Source: DATEOR01 sp963766725
GTDB taxonomy: Bacteria; Actinomycetota; Thermoleophilia; Gaiellales; Gaiellaceae
Direction of reading: 5' to 3'
Assembly (NCBI GenBank): GCA_963766725.1
Contig: CAVYBK010000001.1
Coordinates: 62,001-126,000 of the forward strand
DNA: 64,000 nucleotides
Position numbers and translations under genes: made by a program. Below are positions 8,392-17,088 of the stretch, piece after piece. The notes under the pieces are model-generated. The model saw only the letters and a program-made list of their open reading frames with translations. It was not told where the DNA came from and searched no databases. Numbering within the stretch: the first letter of the stretch is position 1; each line of letters opens with the position of its first letter.

Positions 8392-9595
8392 CGGCGCCTT
8401 CGTCTGGGCCGCCGGCGGCGCCTGTCTGTTCCTTCTCGCCGCGGCCCTGGCTTGCGCCTGGCCCAGCGACTCCCTCCTCACGCCCGACCACACCAACGGG
8501 ATCACTCGCTGGTCCTGGCTCTTCCTCGGGTTCCTCTCCGCGGCCTTTCTCGCGTATCTCGCCGCGCTCCTCCTCATCCGGAGCGGAGCTCCGGCTCTTG
8601 TCCCGGTCCTCGCCGTCGCCGCCGCGGTCCAGCTGGCGCCGCTCGCCGCGCCTCTCCTCCTCTCGACCGACGCGTACACGTATTGGGACTACGGCCGCAT
8701 CGGCGCCGTGCACGGAGGCAACCCGTACTCGGACGAGCCCTCGGCATTTCCCGACGACCCCGCCTACGCGCGCATGGGAGCGAACTGGCGGGACACGACG
8801 ACGGTCTACGGGCCCGTGTTCACGCTCGGCTCCGAAGGCCACGCGGCGGTCGTAGGCGATTCGCCCGGGGCCGCCGCATGGGTCTACAAGGCTCTGGGCG
8901 CCCTCGCCATGCTCGCGCTCACGGCGCTGGCCGCGTTCCTCGGGCGGGACAGAGCCTTCGCCGCTGCCTTCGTCGGCTGGAACCCGCTTCTGGCCGTCCA
9001 CTTCGCCGGCGGAGGGCACAACGACGCGTGGATGATGGCGCTCGTCCTCGGCGCCCTCGCGCTCGGCGCCGTCGGGAAGCGGCACTGGGCGGGCGCGGCG
9101 TGGGTCGGCGCGATCGCCATCAAGTGGGTCGCCGTCGTCTTCCTGCCGCTCCGCGCGCTCGAGGCGCGCGCCCAGGGCCGGCGCGTCGGCCACCTCGGCT
9201 TCGCCGCAGCGGCTGTGATCGTCGCGGCCCTCGCGAGCTGGCGGTACGGGACAGGCTGGCTCGAGGCGTTCGGCCCTCTGGCCAAGAACCTCCGCGAAGG
9301 GGCGCACTACAGCCTGCCTTCCAGGCTCTCGTCGCTCGGCATCCCTCACGATGTCGCCGTCGGCATCTTCATTGCCCTTTTCGCCCTGGGATACCTCTGG
9401 CTTCTGCGGCAGGCGTGGCGCGGGCGCGCCCGGCTCGCGCTCTGCGCCGACCTTCTGCTCCTGACGACGCCATGGCTCATCGCCTGGTACGCCGTGTGGG
9501 CGGTGCCGCTCGCCGCCGTGGAGGAGGACCGGGCCGCCCGTCTCCTCGCTCTCGGTCTCTGCGCGTACCTGCTCGCGAACGCGGTGCCCCTATAG
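8366..9595 (+). CDS. GT-C fold membrane glycosyltransferase (GT87/mannosyltransferase-like), start uncertain
   Basis: A polytopic membrane protein of about 400 residues with the GT-C pattern: a first extracytoplasmic loop with paired acids in STDAYTYWDYGRIGAVHGGNPY and later VYGPVFTL, as in polyprenol-phosphate-dependent mannosyl- and glucosyltransferases of Actinobacteria. About ten hydrophobic helices follow. No ATG, GTG or TTG occurs in frame before the first helix; the CTG at 8366, inside the end of the PBP gene, would give a basic N-terminus and is used here, but any start up to about 8402 is possible. It is co-directional with the PBP gene and may modify a wall or membrane glycan. Confidence 0.7.
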   Translation: MTRARTPASGAFVWAAGGACLFLLAAALACAWPSDSLLTPDHTNGITRWSWLFLGFLSAAFLAYLAALLLIRSGAPALVPVLAVAAAVQLAPLAAPLLLSTDAYTYWDYGRIGAVHGGNPYSDEPSAFPDDPAYARMGANWRDTTTVYGPVFTLGSEGHAAVVGDSPGAAAWVYKALGALAMLALTALAAFLGRDRAFAAAFVGWNPLLAVHFAGGGHNDAWMMALVLGALALGAVGKRHWAGAAWVGAIAIKWVAVVFLPLRALEARAQGRRVGHLGFAAAAVIVAALASWRYGTGWLEAFGPLAKNLREGAHYSLPSRLSSLGIPHDVAVGIFIALFALGYLWLLRQAWRGRARLALCADLLLLTTPWLIAWYAVWAVPLAAVEEDRAARLLALGLCAYLLANAVPL

Positions 9596-9605
9596 CCTTT
9601 CGCCC

Positions 9606-10814
9606 GTGAGCACGGCGACGAAGCTGATCTCGGTCGCGGAGGCACAACGACTCGTTCTCGAGCGCGCAAAGCGCCTCGACGCAGAGCGCGTCCCGGTTGA
9701 GCGCGCGGCCGGCCGGGTCCTCGCGGAGCCGGCCTCCTCGCTGGTCGACCTGCCGCCTTTCCCGAGCTCCGCAATGGACGGCTTCGCGGTCCGGGCAGAG
9801 GACGCCGGCATGGGCGCCCGCCTCCCGGTCGTCGCCAGGATCGCCGCCGGGTCGCCTGCCGAACGGCCGCTCGCGGCGGCGGAGTCGATGGCGATCTCCA
9901 CCGGCGGCGCGGTTCCCGAGGGTGCCGACGCGGTCATCCCGCTCGAGCTGGTGGAGGACGCGGGCGAGTCGATCGAGATCCGGGAGGCGGTCACCGCCGG
10001 CGCCAATGTCCGGAAGCGGGGAAGCGACGTGCAGACCGGCGACGTCGTGCTCGATCCGGGAATTCGCCTTGGGCCCGCGCAGGTCGGCGCGCTCGCGGCC
10101 GCCGGCGTCCACGAGGTGCAGTGCGCCAAGCGCCCGCGCGTCGGGATCCTGGTCACGGGATCCGAGTTGAAGCAACCGGGGGACGAGCTCGGCCCTGGGG
10201 AGATCTACGAGTCGAACGGGCTTCTGCTCGCGACCGCGCTGCAGCTGGCGGGCGCTGTACCGGCTCAGCTCGGGGTAGTCGGGGACGACCCGGACGAGCT
10301 CGAGCGCGCCATGGAGCGTGCCCTGCTCGGCTTCGACATGCTCGTGACCTCCGGTGGCGCCTCGGTGGGGCCGCACGACCTCGTGCGGGAGACGCAGGCG
10401 GGGCTCCGCGTCGAGGAAATCTTCTGGGGAGTCGCCGTGAAGCCGGGGAAGCCGGTCGCCTTCGGCGTCCGCCGCGACCACCTCGTCTTCAACCTCCCGG
10501 GGAACCCGGTCTCGGTGCTCGTGACCTTCGAGCTCTTCGTCCGCCCGGCAGTGAACGCGCTCCTTGGGCTACCGGAGCCCGAGCCGGCCTTCCGCCGCGG
10601 GCTCCTCGAAGTCCCGGTGCGGCGGAACGCCGAGCGCGACCAGTTCATCCGGGCGCGCACGCGGCGGGATGGGGACGACGTCGTTCTCGAGCCCATCGCG
10701 GGTCAGGAGTCGCACATGATCGCCCGCGCCGGCCGCGCCGATGCCCTCATCGAGGTCGAGGCCGGAGACGGCGAGCTCACCGCCGGGTCCTCCGTCCGCT
10801 TCCTCCCGATCTAG
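9606..10814 (+). CDS. moeA: Molybdopterin molybdenumtransferase MoeA
   Basis: A 402-residue protein that inserts molybdate into adenylylated molybdopterin. Family blocks are present in order: LPPFPSSAMDGFAVRAEDA near the N-terminus, STGGAVPEGADAVIPLE, then the MogA-like domain with GILVTGSEL, SNGLLLA, TSGGASVGPHDLV and FNLPGNPVSVLVTFELFV, and a C-terminal domain IV of about 75 residues. The GTG at 9606 has TATAGC nine bases upstream. Other molybdenum-cofactor genes (moaC and mogA/moaB) are about 10 kb away at 20350-21275. Assignment is secure. Confidence 0.95.
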   Translation: MSTATKLISVAEAQRLVLERAKRLDAERVPVERAAGRVLAEPASSLVDLPPFPSSAMDGFAVRAEDAGMGARLPVVARIAAGSPAERPLAAAESMAISTGGAVPEGADAVIPLELVEDAGESIEIREAVTAGANVRKRGSDVQTGDVVLDPGIRLGPAQVGALAAAGVHEVQCAKRPRVGILVTGSELKQPGDELGPGEIYESNGLLLATALQLAGAVPAQLGVVGDDPDELERAMERALLGFDMLVTSGGASVGPHDLVRETQAGLRVEEIFWGVAVKPGKPVAFGVRRDHLVFNLPGNPVSVLVTFELFVRPAVNALLGLPEPEPAFRRGLLEVPVRRNAERDQFIRARTRRDGDDVVLEPIAGQESHMIARAGRADALIEVEAGDGELTAGSSVRFLPI

Positions 10815-10979
10815 CTACTCGTCGTCGGCCGACTCGGCTTCGTCCTCACGCGTGGGCTGAGCGCGCATGCGACGGCTGAGCAGAACCACCTGACGGATCG
10901 ACTCCCGGATCGGCCCTCGGCGCGGGTGCTCGTCACGCAGCGGGGTAGGGCGCGTAGCGTCCCGCGGCGACAGTGCCAA
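10815..10979 (-). CDS. Possible small acidic-tailed protein, unknown
   Basis: A 54-codon frame ends with TAG directly against the moeA stop and runs back into the 3' end of the M28-like gene, starting at a TTG at 10979. Codon third positions are strongly G/C in this frame. The peptide has a basic middle (IRESIRQVVLLSRRMRAQ) and a very acidic end (REDEAESADDE), which looks like a real C-terminus. No good ribosome binding site is seen and I recognise no family. It may instead be the end of a gene disrupted upstream by a frameshift. Low confidence. Confidence 0.3.
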   Translation of the reverse strand: MALSPRDATRPTPLRDEHPRRGPIRESIRQVVLLSRRMRAQPTREDEAESADDE

Positions 10980-12696
10980 CCTGCGCGGCCGCGGCTCCCC
11001 AGCCGAGGAAAGCGATGACGAGGATGATGGGCACGTACCCGACCGACGTGAGCGCGGTCAGGTACCAGATCGCGTCGAAGCCGAATCCGTAGCGAAAGGC
11101 GAAGGAGCCGAGCAGGAGCAGCGGGCCGACGAACCCGATCGCGAAGACGCCGAGCGCCGCAGGTCGCCCGCGCTCCGAGGCGTGAGGCAGCCAGAGCCAG
11201 GCGTGCAGCGAGGGAAGGATGAATATGAGCGCGAATGGGTTCTGCGCCGCGACGACGAGCGCGACGAGCCCGAGCGCGAGCATCGCGGCGAGGTGGCCGC
11301 CGAGCTCGTCCGTCCGCGAGACCGGTCCCATCGGGATCAGCCGGGGCCTCGTCACGAGCCAGCCGAGCGCGACGAGCCCTGCAAAGACGCCGATGGCGGC
11401 GGCAGGCCAGTCGGTCGCGACCGTCGAGCTCGGTGCAATCGGTCGCGACTCGCCGTTCGGGAAGATTCCGGTGAACGAGAAGAAGAGCAGGAGAAAGCCC
11501 GCCCAGAGCCAGAGGCCGAGGCGGCTGGCGAGGCTTCGCAGCGCAGGCTGAAGGGCGATGTGTCGTCGCCGGCAGCGCGCGAAGAGGTCGATCGTCGCCG
11601 CGAGGAAGGGGAGCAGGCAGCCGAGGAGGACGAACTCGATCGTCCAGCCGCGGATGAGGCGCGACCCGGTCCAGACATAGGACTCGGTGCCGCTCGCGAC
11701 ATCGGCGGCCGAGTCGAGCGAGCCGAGGAGGACCTGCGCCGATCTCCCGAGCTGGTCCATGTGCTCCTGGTTCAGCGCGACGATCGTGTCCCCGGCGGCG
11801 GGCGGAGTGCGGGGACCGGCGGTGCTGAGCGTCACGGCAGGCGTGCCCTGGGCGATGAAGGGCGACTGGCCGTAGAGGCTGAACGGGAAGGCGAGGTCGA
11901 TCAGCTGGGAGAGCGCGTTGGGGCGGAGCGGAGTCGTCTGAGCCTGGCTCTCGACGCTCGCCTCGGCGGTGGCGACGAGTGTCGAGACAGGCGTCCGGGG
12001 CGTGTCGCCTGCGAAATGGAGATGAGGAGGGCCGTCGCCTCCGATCGCGTCGAGGTCGATGACCGCCGCCAACCGGTCGCGGAAGGCCCAGTTCTGCGCG
12101 AACTCCGCCGATCCGAGTGAGCCGAACACGTCTCCGTCGGTCGAGACGAGCACGATCGTGTGCGAGAGCGCAGCACTGCCCGTGTCGCGCGCGAGCTCGA
12201 GCAGGGCCCCGGTGCTCGACGCGTTGTAGTTGGCGCCGGGTGAGCCGCCGATGTTGTCACGGTGGGCGACAAAGGCGATCACCTCCTGGGAGCGGGGCAC
12301 GTTCGTCGCCGAGGTCGGCGGGGCGGTCGCGATCAGGTTGACGAAGTGCTGCGTGCCCAGTCCGGGCACGTTCGCGTCGAACTCCTGGCGCTCGACCGTG
12401 AAGTCGTAGTCGCGGAAGCGGTTAGTGACCCACTCGGTAGCGGCTTTCGAGCCGGTCGTCCCCGGGCGGCGGTCGGGGTAGTCGCGCGCGAGCTCGTTTG
12501 CGAACTGGACGGCGGTGGTGCGGTCGAACGAGGGCGGGAGCCGTGGCTGTTGCAGCGCCACCGGCTGCCCTACGCTGAAGGCGGCGACCAGCAGAGGCAC
12601 GGCGACGACGAGCCAGGCGGCTCGGTAGATACGGCCCGAGATCGGCCGCTCGAGCGACCCCCGTCGGGGTCGTCGGCGTTCAGGAGGAACGGCCAT
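10933..12696 (-). CDS. M28-like membrane protein with degenerate peptidase domain
   Basis: A 587-residue protein with an N-terminal signal anchor (about residues 27-48), an M28-type amino/carboxypeptidase domain (about 60-310) and a C-terminal membrane domain of six or seven helices. The M28 fold is recognisable from DYPDRRPGTTGS, FVAHRDNIGG, GANYNASSTGALLELAR and GSLGSAEFAQNW. By eye the metal site is eroded: the bridging Asp of the usual DNASG block is Tyr, and the usual catalytic Glu-Glu pair is replaced by DV in DVFGSLGS. It may therefore be a non-catalytic or very divergent member. It is divergent from the response-regulator gene at 12747. Confidence 0.75.
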   Translation of the reverse strand: MAVPPERRRPRRGSLERPISGRIYRAAWLVVAVPLLVAAFSVGQPVALQQPRLPPSFDRTTAVQFANELARDYPDRRPGTTGSKAATEWVTNRFRDYDFTVERQEFDANVPGLGTQHFVNLIATAPPTSATNVPRSQEVIAFVAHRDNIGGSPGANYNASSTGALLELARDTGSAALSHTIVLVSTDGDVFGSLGSAEFAQNWAFRDRLAAVIDLDAIGGDGPPHLHFAGDTPRTPVSTLVATAEASVESQAQTTPLRPNALSQLIDLAFPFSLYGQSPFIAQGTPAVTLSTAGPRTPPAAGDTIVALNQEHMDQLGRSAQVLLGSLDSAADVASGTESYVWTGSRLIRGWTIEFVLLGCLLPFLAATIDLFARCRRRHIALQPALRSLASRLGLWLWAGFLLLFFSFTGIFPNGESRPIAPSSTVATDWPAAAIGVFAGLVALGWLVTRPRLIPMGPVSRTDELGGHLAAMLALGLVALVVAAQNPFALIFILPSLHAWLWLPHASERGRPAALGVFAIGFVGPLLLLGSFAFRYGFGFDAIWYLTALTSVGYVPIILVIAFLGWGAAAAQVGTVAAGRYAPYPAA

Positions 12697-12733
12697 AGCG
12701 CCCGCGCCAGTCTAGTGCGGTCCGCGACGTGCC

Positions 12734-12739
12734 TATCCT
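12734..12739 (+). promoter_or_regulatory. Candidate -10 (TATCCT), leaderless start
   Basis: Ends seven bases before the ATG of the response-regulator gene at 12747. No clear -35 is seen. Confidence 0.4.
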
Positions 12740-12746
12740 TTGCTTC

Positions 12747-13445
12747 ATGCCGGAAAGCGCCACGATCCTGCTCGTCGACGACGAGGAGTCGATCCAGAAG
12801 CTCCTCACGTACCCCCTGGAGCACGAGGGCTTCCATGTCGTGCAGGCGCGCGACGGCGAGGAGGCGCTGCAGCGGTTCGAGGAGAACGCGGTCGATCTCG
12901 TGATCCTCGACATCATGCTGCCCAAGCTCGACGGCCTGGAGGTCTGCCGCCGGCTGCGGGCGCGAAGCGCGGTACCAATCCTGATGCTGACCGCGCGCGA
13001 CGACGAGCTCGACAAGGTCGTCGGCCTGGAGCTCGGCGCGGACGACTACATCACCAAGCCCTTCTCGATCCGAGAGTTTCGTAGCCGCGTCCGTGCGGCG
13101 CTGCGCCGCGCGCAGCTTCCGCCGGCAGGTGCGAGGAGCGACGCCATCGAGGTCGAGGGCGTCCGCATCGACCTGGCCAAGCGGACGGTGGAGGTCTCGG
13201 GAGAGCCTGTTCAGCTCACGTATCTCGAGTTCGAGCTCCTGCGCACGCTGGCGGCCAACCCGGGCCGGGTCTACTCGCGCCAGGCCCTGCTGGAGGCCCT
13301 CTGGGGCGGTTCCGAATACCGCGACCCACGGACGATCGACGTCCACGTGCGCCACCTGAGGGAGAAGATCGAGCCCGATCCCAGCGAGCCGCACTACCTC
13401 TTCACGGTTCGCGGCGTGGGCTACCGGTTCCGCGAGGTGACATGA
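12747..13445 (+). CDS. OmpR/PhoB-family response regulator
   Basis: A two-domain DNA-binding response regulator. The receiver has the acidic pocket LVDDEES, the phospho-acceptor Asp in LVILDIMLPKLDG, the Thr in LTARDDE and the Lys in YITKPF. The winged-helix domain ends with DVHVRHLREKIEPDPSEPHYLFTVRGVGYRF. The ATG at 12747 is preferred over the GTG at 12729 because TATCCT lies seven bases before it, as for a leaderless transcript, and it fits the family N-terminus. The TGA overlaps the ATG of the histidine kinase gene, its expected partner. Confidence 0.92.
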   Translation: MPESATILLVDDEESIQKLLTYPLEHEGFHVVQARDGEEALQRFEENAVDLVILDIMLPKLDGLEVCRRLRARSAVPILMLTARDDELDKVVGLELGADDYITKPFSIREFRSRVRAALRRAQLPPAGARSDAIEVEGVRIDLAKRTVEVSGEPVQLTYLEFELLRTLAANPGRVYSRQALLEALWGGSEYRDPRTIDVHVRHLREKIEPDPSEPHYLFTVRGVGYRFREVT

Positions 13446-14875
13446 ACCAGTTTCGCCATCCGCGCCTGTCGGTCAAGCTCGGGCTCGTCGTACTGGCGAT
13501 CGTCGCGGGCGCGCTCGGCATCGTCTACGCGGCGGTCGTCCCACGTCTCGAGGACCGCCTCGTGGACGACCGCCTCGACGCGCTCACGGCGAGCGCCCCG
13601 TCCGTGGCGGGGAAGATGAAAGAGGCCGATCCGCTCAACTACGACGCGCGGGCGGGGAGCATCCAGGAGGACATCGGCGCGCGCGTCGTCGTCATCAACT
13701 CGCTCGGGAACGACACGTATGTGCCGGTCGGAGACTCCAACGAGATCACGGCGCCCGAGGTTCTGAACGACCCCGTGGTCCGGCAGGCGTTTCAGCTGAG
13801 CGTGTTCCCGCCTACTGGAGGCGAGGTCGCGCGTGGCCAGGTCGACAGGAACGGCGAGCGCGCCGAGGTGGCGTTCCGCCTCAGAGACGAGACGGTCGTG
13901 CTCATGTCGGCGTCGCTTCGCGACACGCTTGCCAGCGTCCGCCTCGTGGAGCGAACGCTGCTCATCGCCGGCATCGCCGCCCTCCTCATTGCCTGGTTCG
14001 CGGGCTCCCTCGCCGCGCTGCGGCTCACGCATCGCATCCGGCGGCTCGAGGAAGCGGCCGGCCGGATCGCGGGCGGCGACTTCGAGCAGGAGATCGTCGA
14101 CCCTGTCGAGGACGAGGTCGGCGAGCTGGCCCGCGCCTTCGACCGCATGCGACTGCGTCTCGCCCACCTCGACCGCGCGCGCCGCGAGTTCATCGCCAAC
14201 GCCTCCCACGAGCTCCGGACGCCCCTCTTCTCCCTCGGTGGCTTCCTCGAGTTGATGGCGGACGAGGACATCGAGCCGGCGGTGCGCAACGACTTCGTCG
14301 AGGAGATGAGTGCCCAGGTCACGAGGCTCACGCGACTGGCGACCGACCTTCTCGACCTCACGCGCCTCGACGCCGGCCAGCTCTCGGTCGAGCAGGCCGA
14401 GGTCGACGTCGCCGAGAGCGCACGCACGGTCTGCGAGGAGTTCCGTGCCGTCGCCGAGGCTGAGGAGCACGTTCTTTCCGCCGACGTGGACGGGCCGGCC
14501 GTCGCGCTCGCAGACGCGCAACGCGTCCTTCAGGTGGCGCGCATCCTCGTCGAGAACGCCACCCGCCACACCCCCGCAGGGACGAGCATCGTGGTCTCTG
14601 CGGACGACCGGAACGGCTCGGTCGCCCTCTCCGTGACCGACGACGGGCCCGGCGTGCCGGAGAGCGACCAGGAGCATCTTTTCGAGCGCTTCTACCGGGC
14701 CGAGGGTGGCCAGGCCTCCGGCAGCGGTCTCGGGCTTGCGATCGCGTCCGAGCTCGCAGACCGGATGGGCGGCTCGATCGAGCTCGCCTCCAGGCCCGGA
14801 GAGACCGTTTTCACGTTGCTTTTGCCACGAGCGGACCGCGTTTTCACGTCGAAACGCTCCGCCGGCGAAGCCTGA
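13442..14875 (+). CDS. Sensor histidine kinase
   Basis: A 477-residue membrane sensor kinase. Helix one is at about residues 11-32 and helix two at about 176-195, enclosing an extracytoplasmic domain of about 145 residues with no recognised fold. A HAMP segment (LRLTHRIRRLEEAAGRIAGG) follows, then the H-box FIANASHELRTPL, the N-box in ILVENATRHTPAG and the G-boxes DDGPGVP and GSGLGLAIA. It overlaps the upstream response regulator by four bases and is followed by the HtrA-type protease, a common actinobacterial order for envelope-stress systems; the stimulus is unknown. Confidence 0.92.
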   Translation: MNQFRHPRLSVKLGLVVLAIVAGALGIVYAAVVPRLEDRLVDDRLDALTASAPSVAGKMKEADPLNYDARAGSIQEDIGARVVVINSLGNDTYVPVGDSNEITAPEVLNDPVVRQAFQLSVFPPTGGEVARGQVDRNGERAEVAFRLRDETVVLMSASLRDTLASVRLVERTLLIAGIAALLIAWFAGSLAALRLTHRIRRLEEAAGRIAGGDFEQEIVDPVEDEVGELARAFDRMRLRLAHLDRARREFIANASHELRTPLFSLGGFLELMADEDIEPAVRNDFVEEMSAQVTRLTRLATDLLDLTRLDAGQLSVEQAEVDVAESARTVCEEFRAVAEAEEHVLSADVDGPAVALADAQRVLQVARILVENATRHTPAGTSIVVSADDRNGSVALSVTDDGPGVPESDQEHLFERFYRAEGGQASGSGLGLAIASELADRMGGSIELASRPGETVFTLLLPRADRVFTSKRSAGEA

Positions 14876-14887
14876 GCGCGCCGCAAC

Positions 14888-14893
14888 TACTAT
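14888..14893 (+). promoter_or_regulatory. Candidate -10 (TACTAT)
   Basis: Ends nine bases before the GTG of the HtrA gene at 14903; it lies in the 27-base gap after the kinase gene and no ribosome-binding site is seen. Confidence 0.4.
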
Positions 14894-14902
14894 GAGATCG
14901 CG

Positions 14903-16141
14903 GTGCGCCCGGGATCTCTAGCCGTCATTGCGGTGGTCTGCGCCCTTCTGGGCGCATCCACGACTCTCGTCGTCGCCAAGGCGGCGGGTTGGGTCGGCGG
15001 CGACGGTGCGACGCGCACGGTCGTCCTGACCGCGCCGGGGAGCGCCACGCCGGCCGCGAACCCGATCGACGAGGACGCCGAGGCCAAGCCGCTTCCGGGG
15101 AACGACTTCGATGCCGAAGCGATCTACCGGGAGCGCGCCGCCGGCGTCGTCACGATTCTCGCCCTCTTCGGCCCGAACGACTCCGTCGCCGCGTCCGATG
15201 CGGCCCAAGGCTCCGGCTTCGTGGTCTCCTCGGACGGCTACATCCTCACGAACTCGCACGTGATCACGACGGCCGGCGAGGGCGACCCGACGGCGACCCC
15301 GGAGGCGGCGAACACAGTTTTCGTCGAGTTCCGGGAAGGCGACCGGGTGCGCGCGCGCATCGTCGGCTGGGACATCTACGACGACGTCGGGCTCCTCAAG
15401 GTCAACCCGGCCGACCACCACCTGACGGTGGTTCCGCTCGGGGACTCCGCGCACGTCGCCGTCGGCCAGCCCGTCGCAGCGATCGGAAGCCCGTTCGGCA
15501 ACGAGAGCTCGCTGAGCGTCGGGGTCGTGTCGGCGACCGAGCGCTCGATCGCCTCGTTGACCTCGAGCTACGACCTCGTCGACGCGATCCAGACGGACGC
15601 GCCGATCAACCGCGGCAACTCCGGCGGCCCGATGTTCGACGCCCGCGGCCGCGTCATCGGGATCAACGCACAGATCAACAGCAACTCCGGGACTGCAGAG
15701 GGAGTCGGCTTCGCCGTGCCGATCAACTCCGCGCGGCGCTCGATGGAGCAGCTGATCGAGAACGGCGAGGTGCGCTACGCGTGGCTCGGCATCTCGACGC
15801 AGACCCTGACCCCGCGGCTCGCCGACCACTTCGACTACTCCGTCGACGCGGGAGCGGCGGTGCAGACCGTCGTCGCAGGAAGCCCGGCCGCCGATGCGGG
15901 CATTCAGGCCGGCGGCCTCGAGAAGGAATTCACGGGGATCCCCTTCCGCCCCGGCGGCGACCTGATCGTTGCGATCGACGGGGCGCCCGTCGAGACCGCG
16001 GAGGACGTCGTGCGTGCGATCACGGAAGGCCTTTTGCCGGGCCAGACGACGCGCCTCACGCTCTTGCGGGACGGGAAGCAGGTCGAGGTCGCGGTCCAGC
16101 TCGGCGAGCGCCCCGCGACCCCGCCCGGCAGCGACCGTTAG
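14903..16141 (+). CDS. HtrA/DegP-like serine protease with PDZ domain
   Basis: A 412-residue trypsin-like S1C protease for envelope protein quality control. The N-terminus is a signal anchor (about residues 3-22), followed by a short linker. Catalytic residues are His near 119 (ILTNSHVI), Asp near 161 (YDDVGLLKV) and Ser near 240 (NRGNSGGPMF). One PDZ domain covers about 300-400 (SPAADAGIQAGG, GDLIVAIDGAPV). The GTG start at 14903 follows TACTAT by nine bases. It sits just downstream of a two-component system, which fits a stress regulon, although that is inference. Confidence 0.93.
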   Translation: MRPGSLAVIAVVCALLGASTTLVVAKAAGWVGGDGATRTVVLTAPGSATPAANPIDEDAEAKPLPGNDFDAEAIYRERAAGVVTILALFGPNDSVAASDAAQGSGFVVSSDGYILTNSHVITTAGEGDPTATPEAANTVFVEFREGDRVRARIVGWDIYDDVGLLKVNPADHHLTVVPLGDSAHVAVGQPVAAIGSPFGNESSLSVGVVSATERSIASLTSSYDLVDAIQTDAPINRGNSGGPMFDARGRVIGINAQINSNSGTAEGVGFAVPINSARRSMEQLIENGEVRYAWLGISTQTLTPRLADHFDYSVDAGAAVQTVVAGSPAADAGIQAGGLEKEFTGIPFRPGGDLIVAIDGAPVETAEDVVRAITEGLLPGQTTRLTLLRDGKQVEVAVQLGERPATPPGSDR

Positions 16142-16147
16142 CTCCTC

Positions 16148-16153
16148 TACAGT
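16148..16153 (+). promoter_or_regulatory. Candidate -10 (TACAGT), leaderless start
   Basis: Ends seven bases before the GTG of the DNA methyltransferase gene at 16161, with no ribosome-binding site between. Confidence 0.45.
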
Positions 16154-16160
16154 GGGCCGC

Positions 16161-17003
16161 GTGGAGCGGCCGGCCGACGACCTCGTTCTCCTCGGCGACA
16201 ACCTGGACGTCCTGCCGCGCTTCGCGGACGAGAGCTTTCAGCTCGTCTATGCGGACCCGCCCTTCAACACCGGCGGGAAGGTCACGCGGCGCACGCTCGA
16301 GGTCGTTCCCGACGAGGCCGGCGACCGCGTCGGCTTCAAGGGGCGCCGCTACGCCAGCCGGCTCCTCCGCGAGTCCTCGTACCCGGACTCGTTCGAGGAC
16401 TATCTGGGCTTCCTCGAGCCCCGGATTCGGGAGCTGCGCCGATTGCTCTCCCCGAGCGGCACGCTCTACCTCCACCTCGACTATCGCGAGGCGCACTACG
16501 CGAAGCTTCTGCTCGACGAGCTCTTCGGCCGCGAGTGCTTCCTGAACGAGATCGTCTGGGCCTACGACTACGGCGCCAAGCCGAAGCGCCGCTGGCCCGC
16601 GAAGCACGACACGATCCTCGTCTACGTCAAGGACCCGGACCGCTACTGGTTCGACTCCGAGGCCGTCGAGCGGGAGCCGTACATGGCGCCCGGGCTCGTG
16701 ACCGCCGAGAAGGCCGCTCGCGGCAAGCTGCCGACCGACGTCTGGTGGCACACGATCGTCTCACCGACCGGGAAGGAGAAGACCGGCTACCCGACGCAGA
16801 AGCCCGAGGGCGTCCTCCGGAGGATCGTCCAGGCCTCGAGCCGGCCGGGCGACTGGTGCCTGGATCCGTTCGCCGGCAGCGGGACGCTCGGGGCGGTCGC
16901 GGCGGGGCTCGGTCGGCGCTTCGTCCTCGTCGACTCGAGCCCGGAGGCGGTGTCCGTAGCCCGGGAGCGGCTGGCCCGGTTCGACGTGACCGCGAGCGGG
17001 TAG
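16161..17003 (+). CDS. Solitary beta-class DNA methyltransferase (N6-adenine or N4-cytosine)
   Basis: A 280-residue site-specific DNA methyltransferase in which the catalytic motif IV, DPPF at residues 32-35, comes before the SAM-binding motif DPFAGSGTLG near 235, the beta-class order. The DPPF form favours N6-adenine, but N4-cytosine cannot be excluded. A target-recognition region lies between about 110 and 190, and YPTQKPEGVLRRIVQASS matches the conserved motif X region. The GTG start at 16161 follows TACAGT by seven bases and the family start fits. No restriction endonuclease or specificity subunit is adjacent, so it looks like an orphan, possibly regulatory, methylase. Confidence 0.9.
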   Translation: MERPADDLVLLGDNLDVLPRFADESFQLVYADPPFNTGGKVTRRTLEVVPDEAGDRVGFKGRRYASRLLRESSYPDSFEDYLGFLEPRIRELRRLLSPSGTLYLHLDYREAHYAKLLLDELFGRECFLNEIVWAYDYGAKPKRRWPAKHDTILVYVKDPDRYWFDSEAVEREPYMAPGLVTAEKAARGKLPTDVWWHTIVSPTGKEKTGYPTQKPEGVLRRIVQASSRPGDWCLDPFAGSGTLGAVAAGLGRRFVLVDSSPEAVSVARERLARFDVTASG

Positions 17004-17050
17004 GAAAGGCCTACGCGGGTTCGGGAGAGAGGATTCGGCAGATTGAGGCA

Positions 17051-17077
17051 GGTTTAGGCTGGGTTTGGGCCGGGAAC
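17051..17077 (+). promoter_or_regulatory. Candidate sigma-B/F-type promoter before the RsbW-like gene
   Basis: GGTTT at 17051-17055 and GGGAAC at 17072-17077 are separated by 16 bases, close to the GGTTT-N15-17-GGGTA pattern of SigF/SigB-class promoters. The ATG lies 11 bases downstream. Autoregulation of anti-sigma operons by their own sigma factor is common, which makes the match notable, but it rests on sequence pattern alone. Confidence 0.4.
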
Positions 17078-17088
17078 ACTCCGACCCC

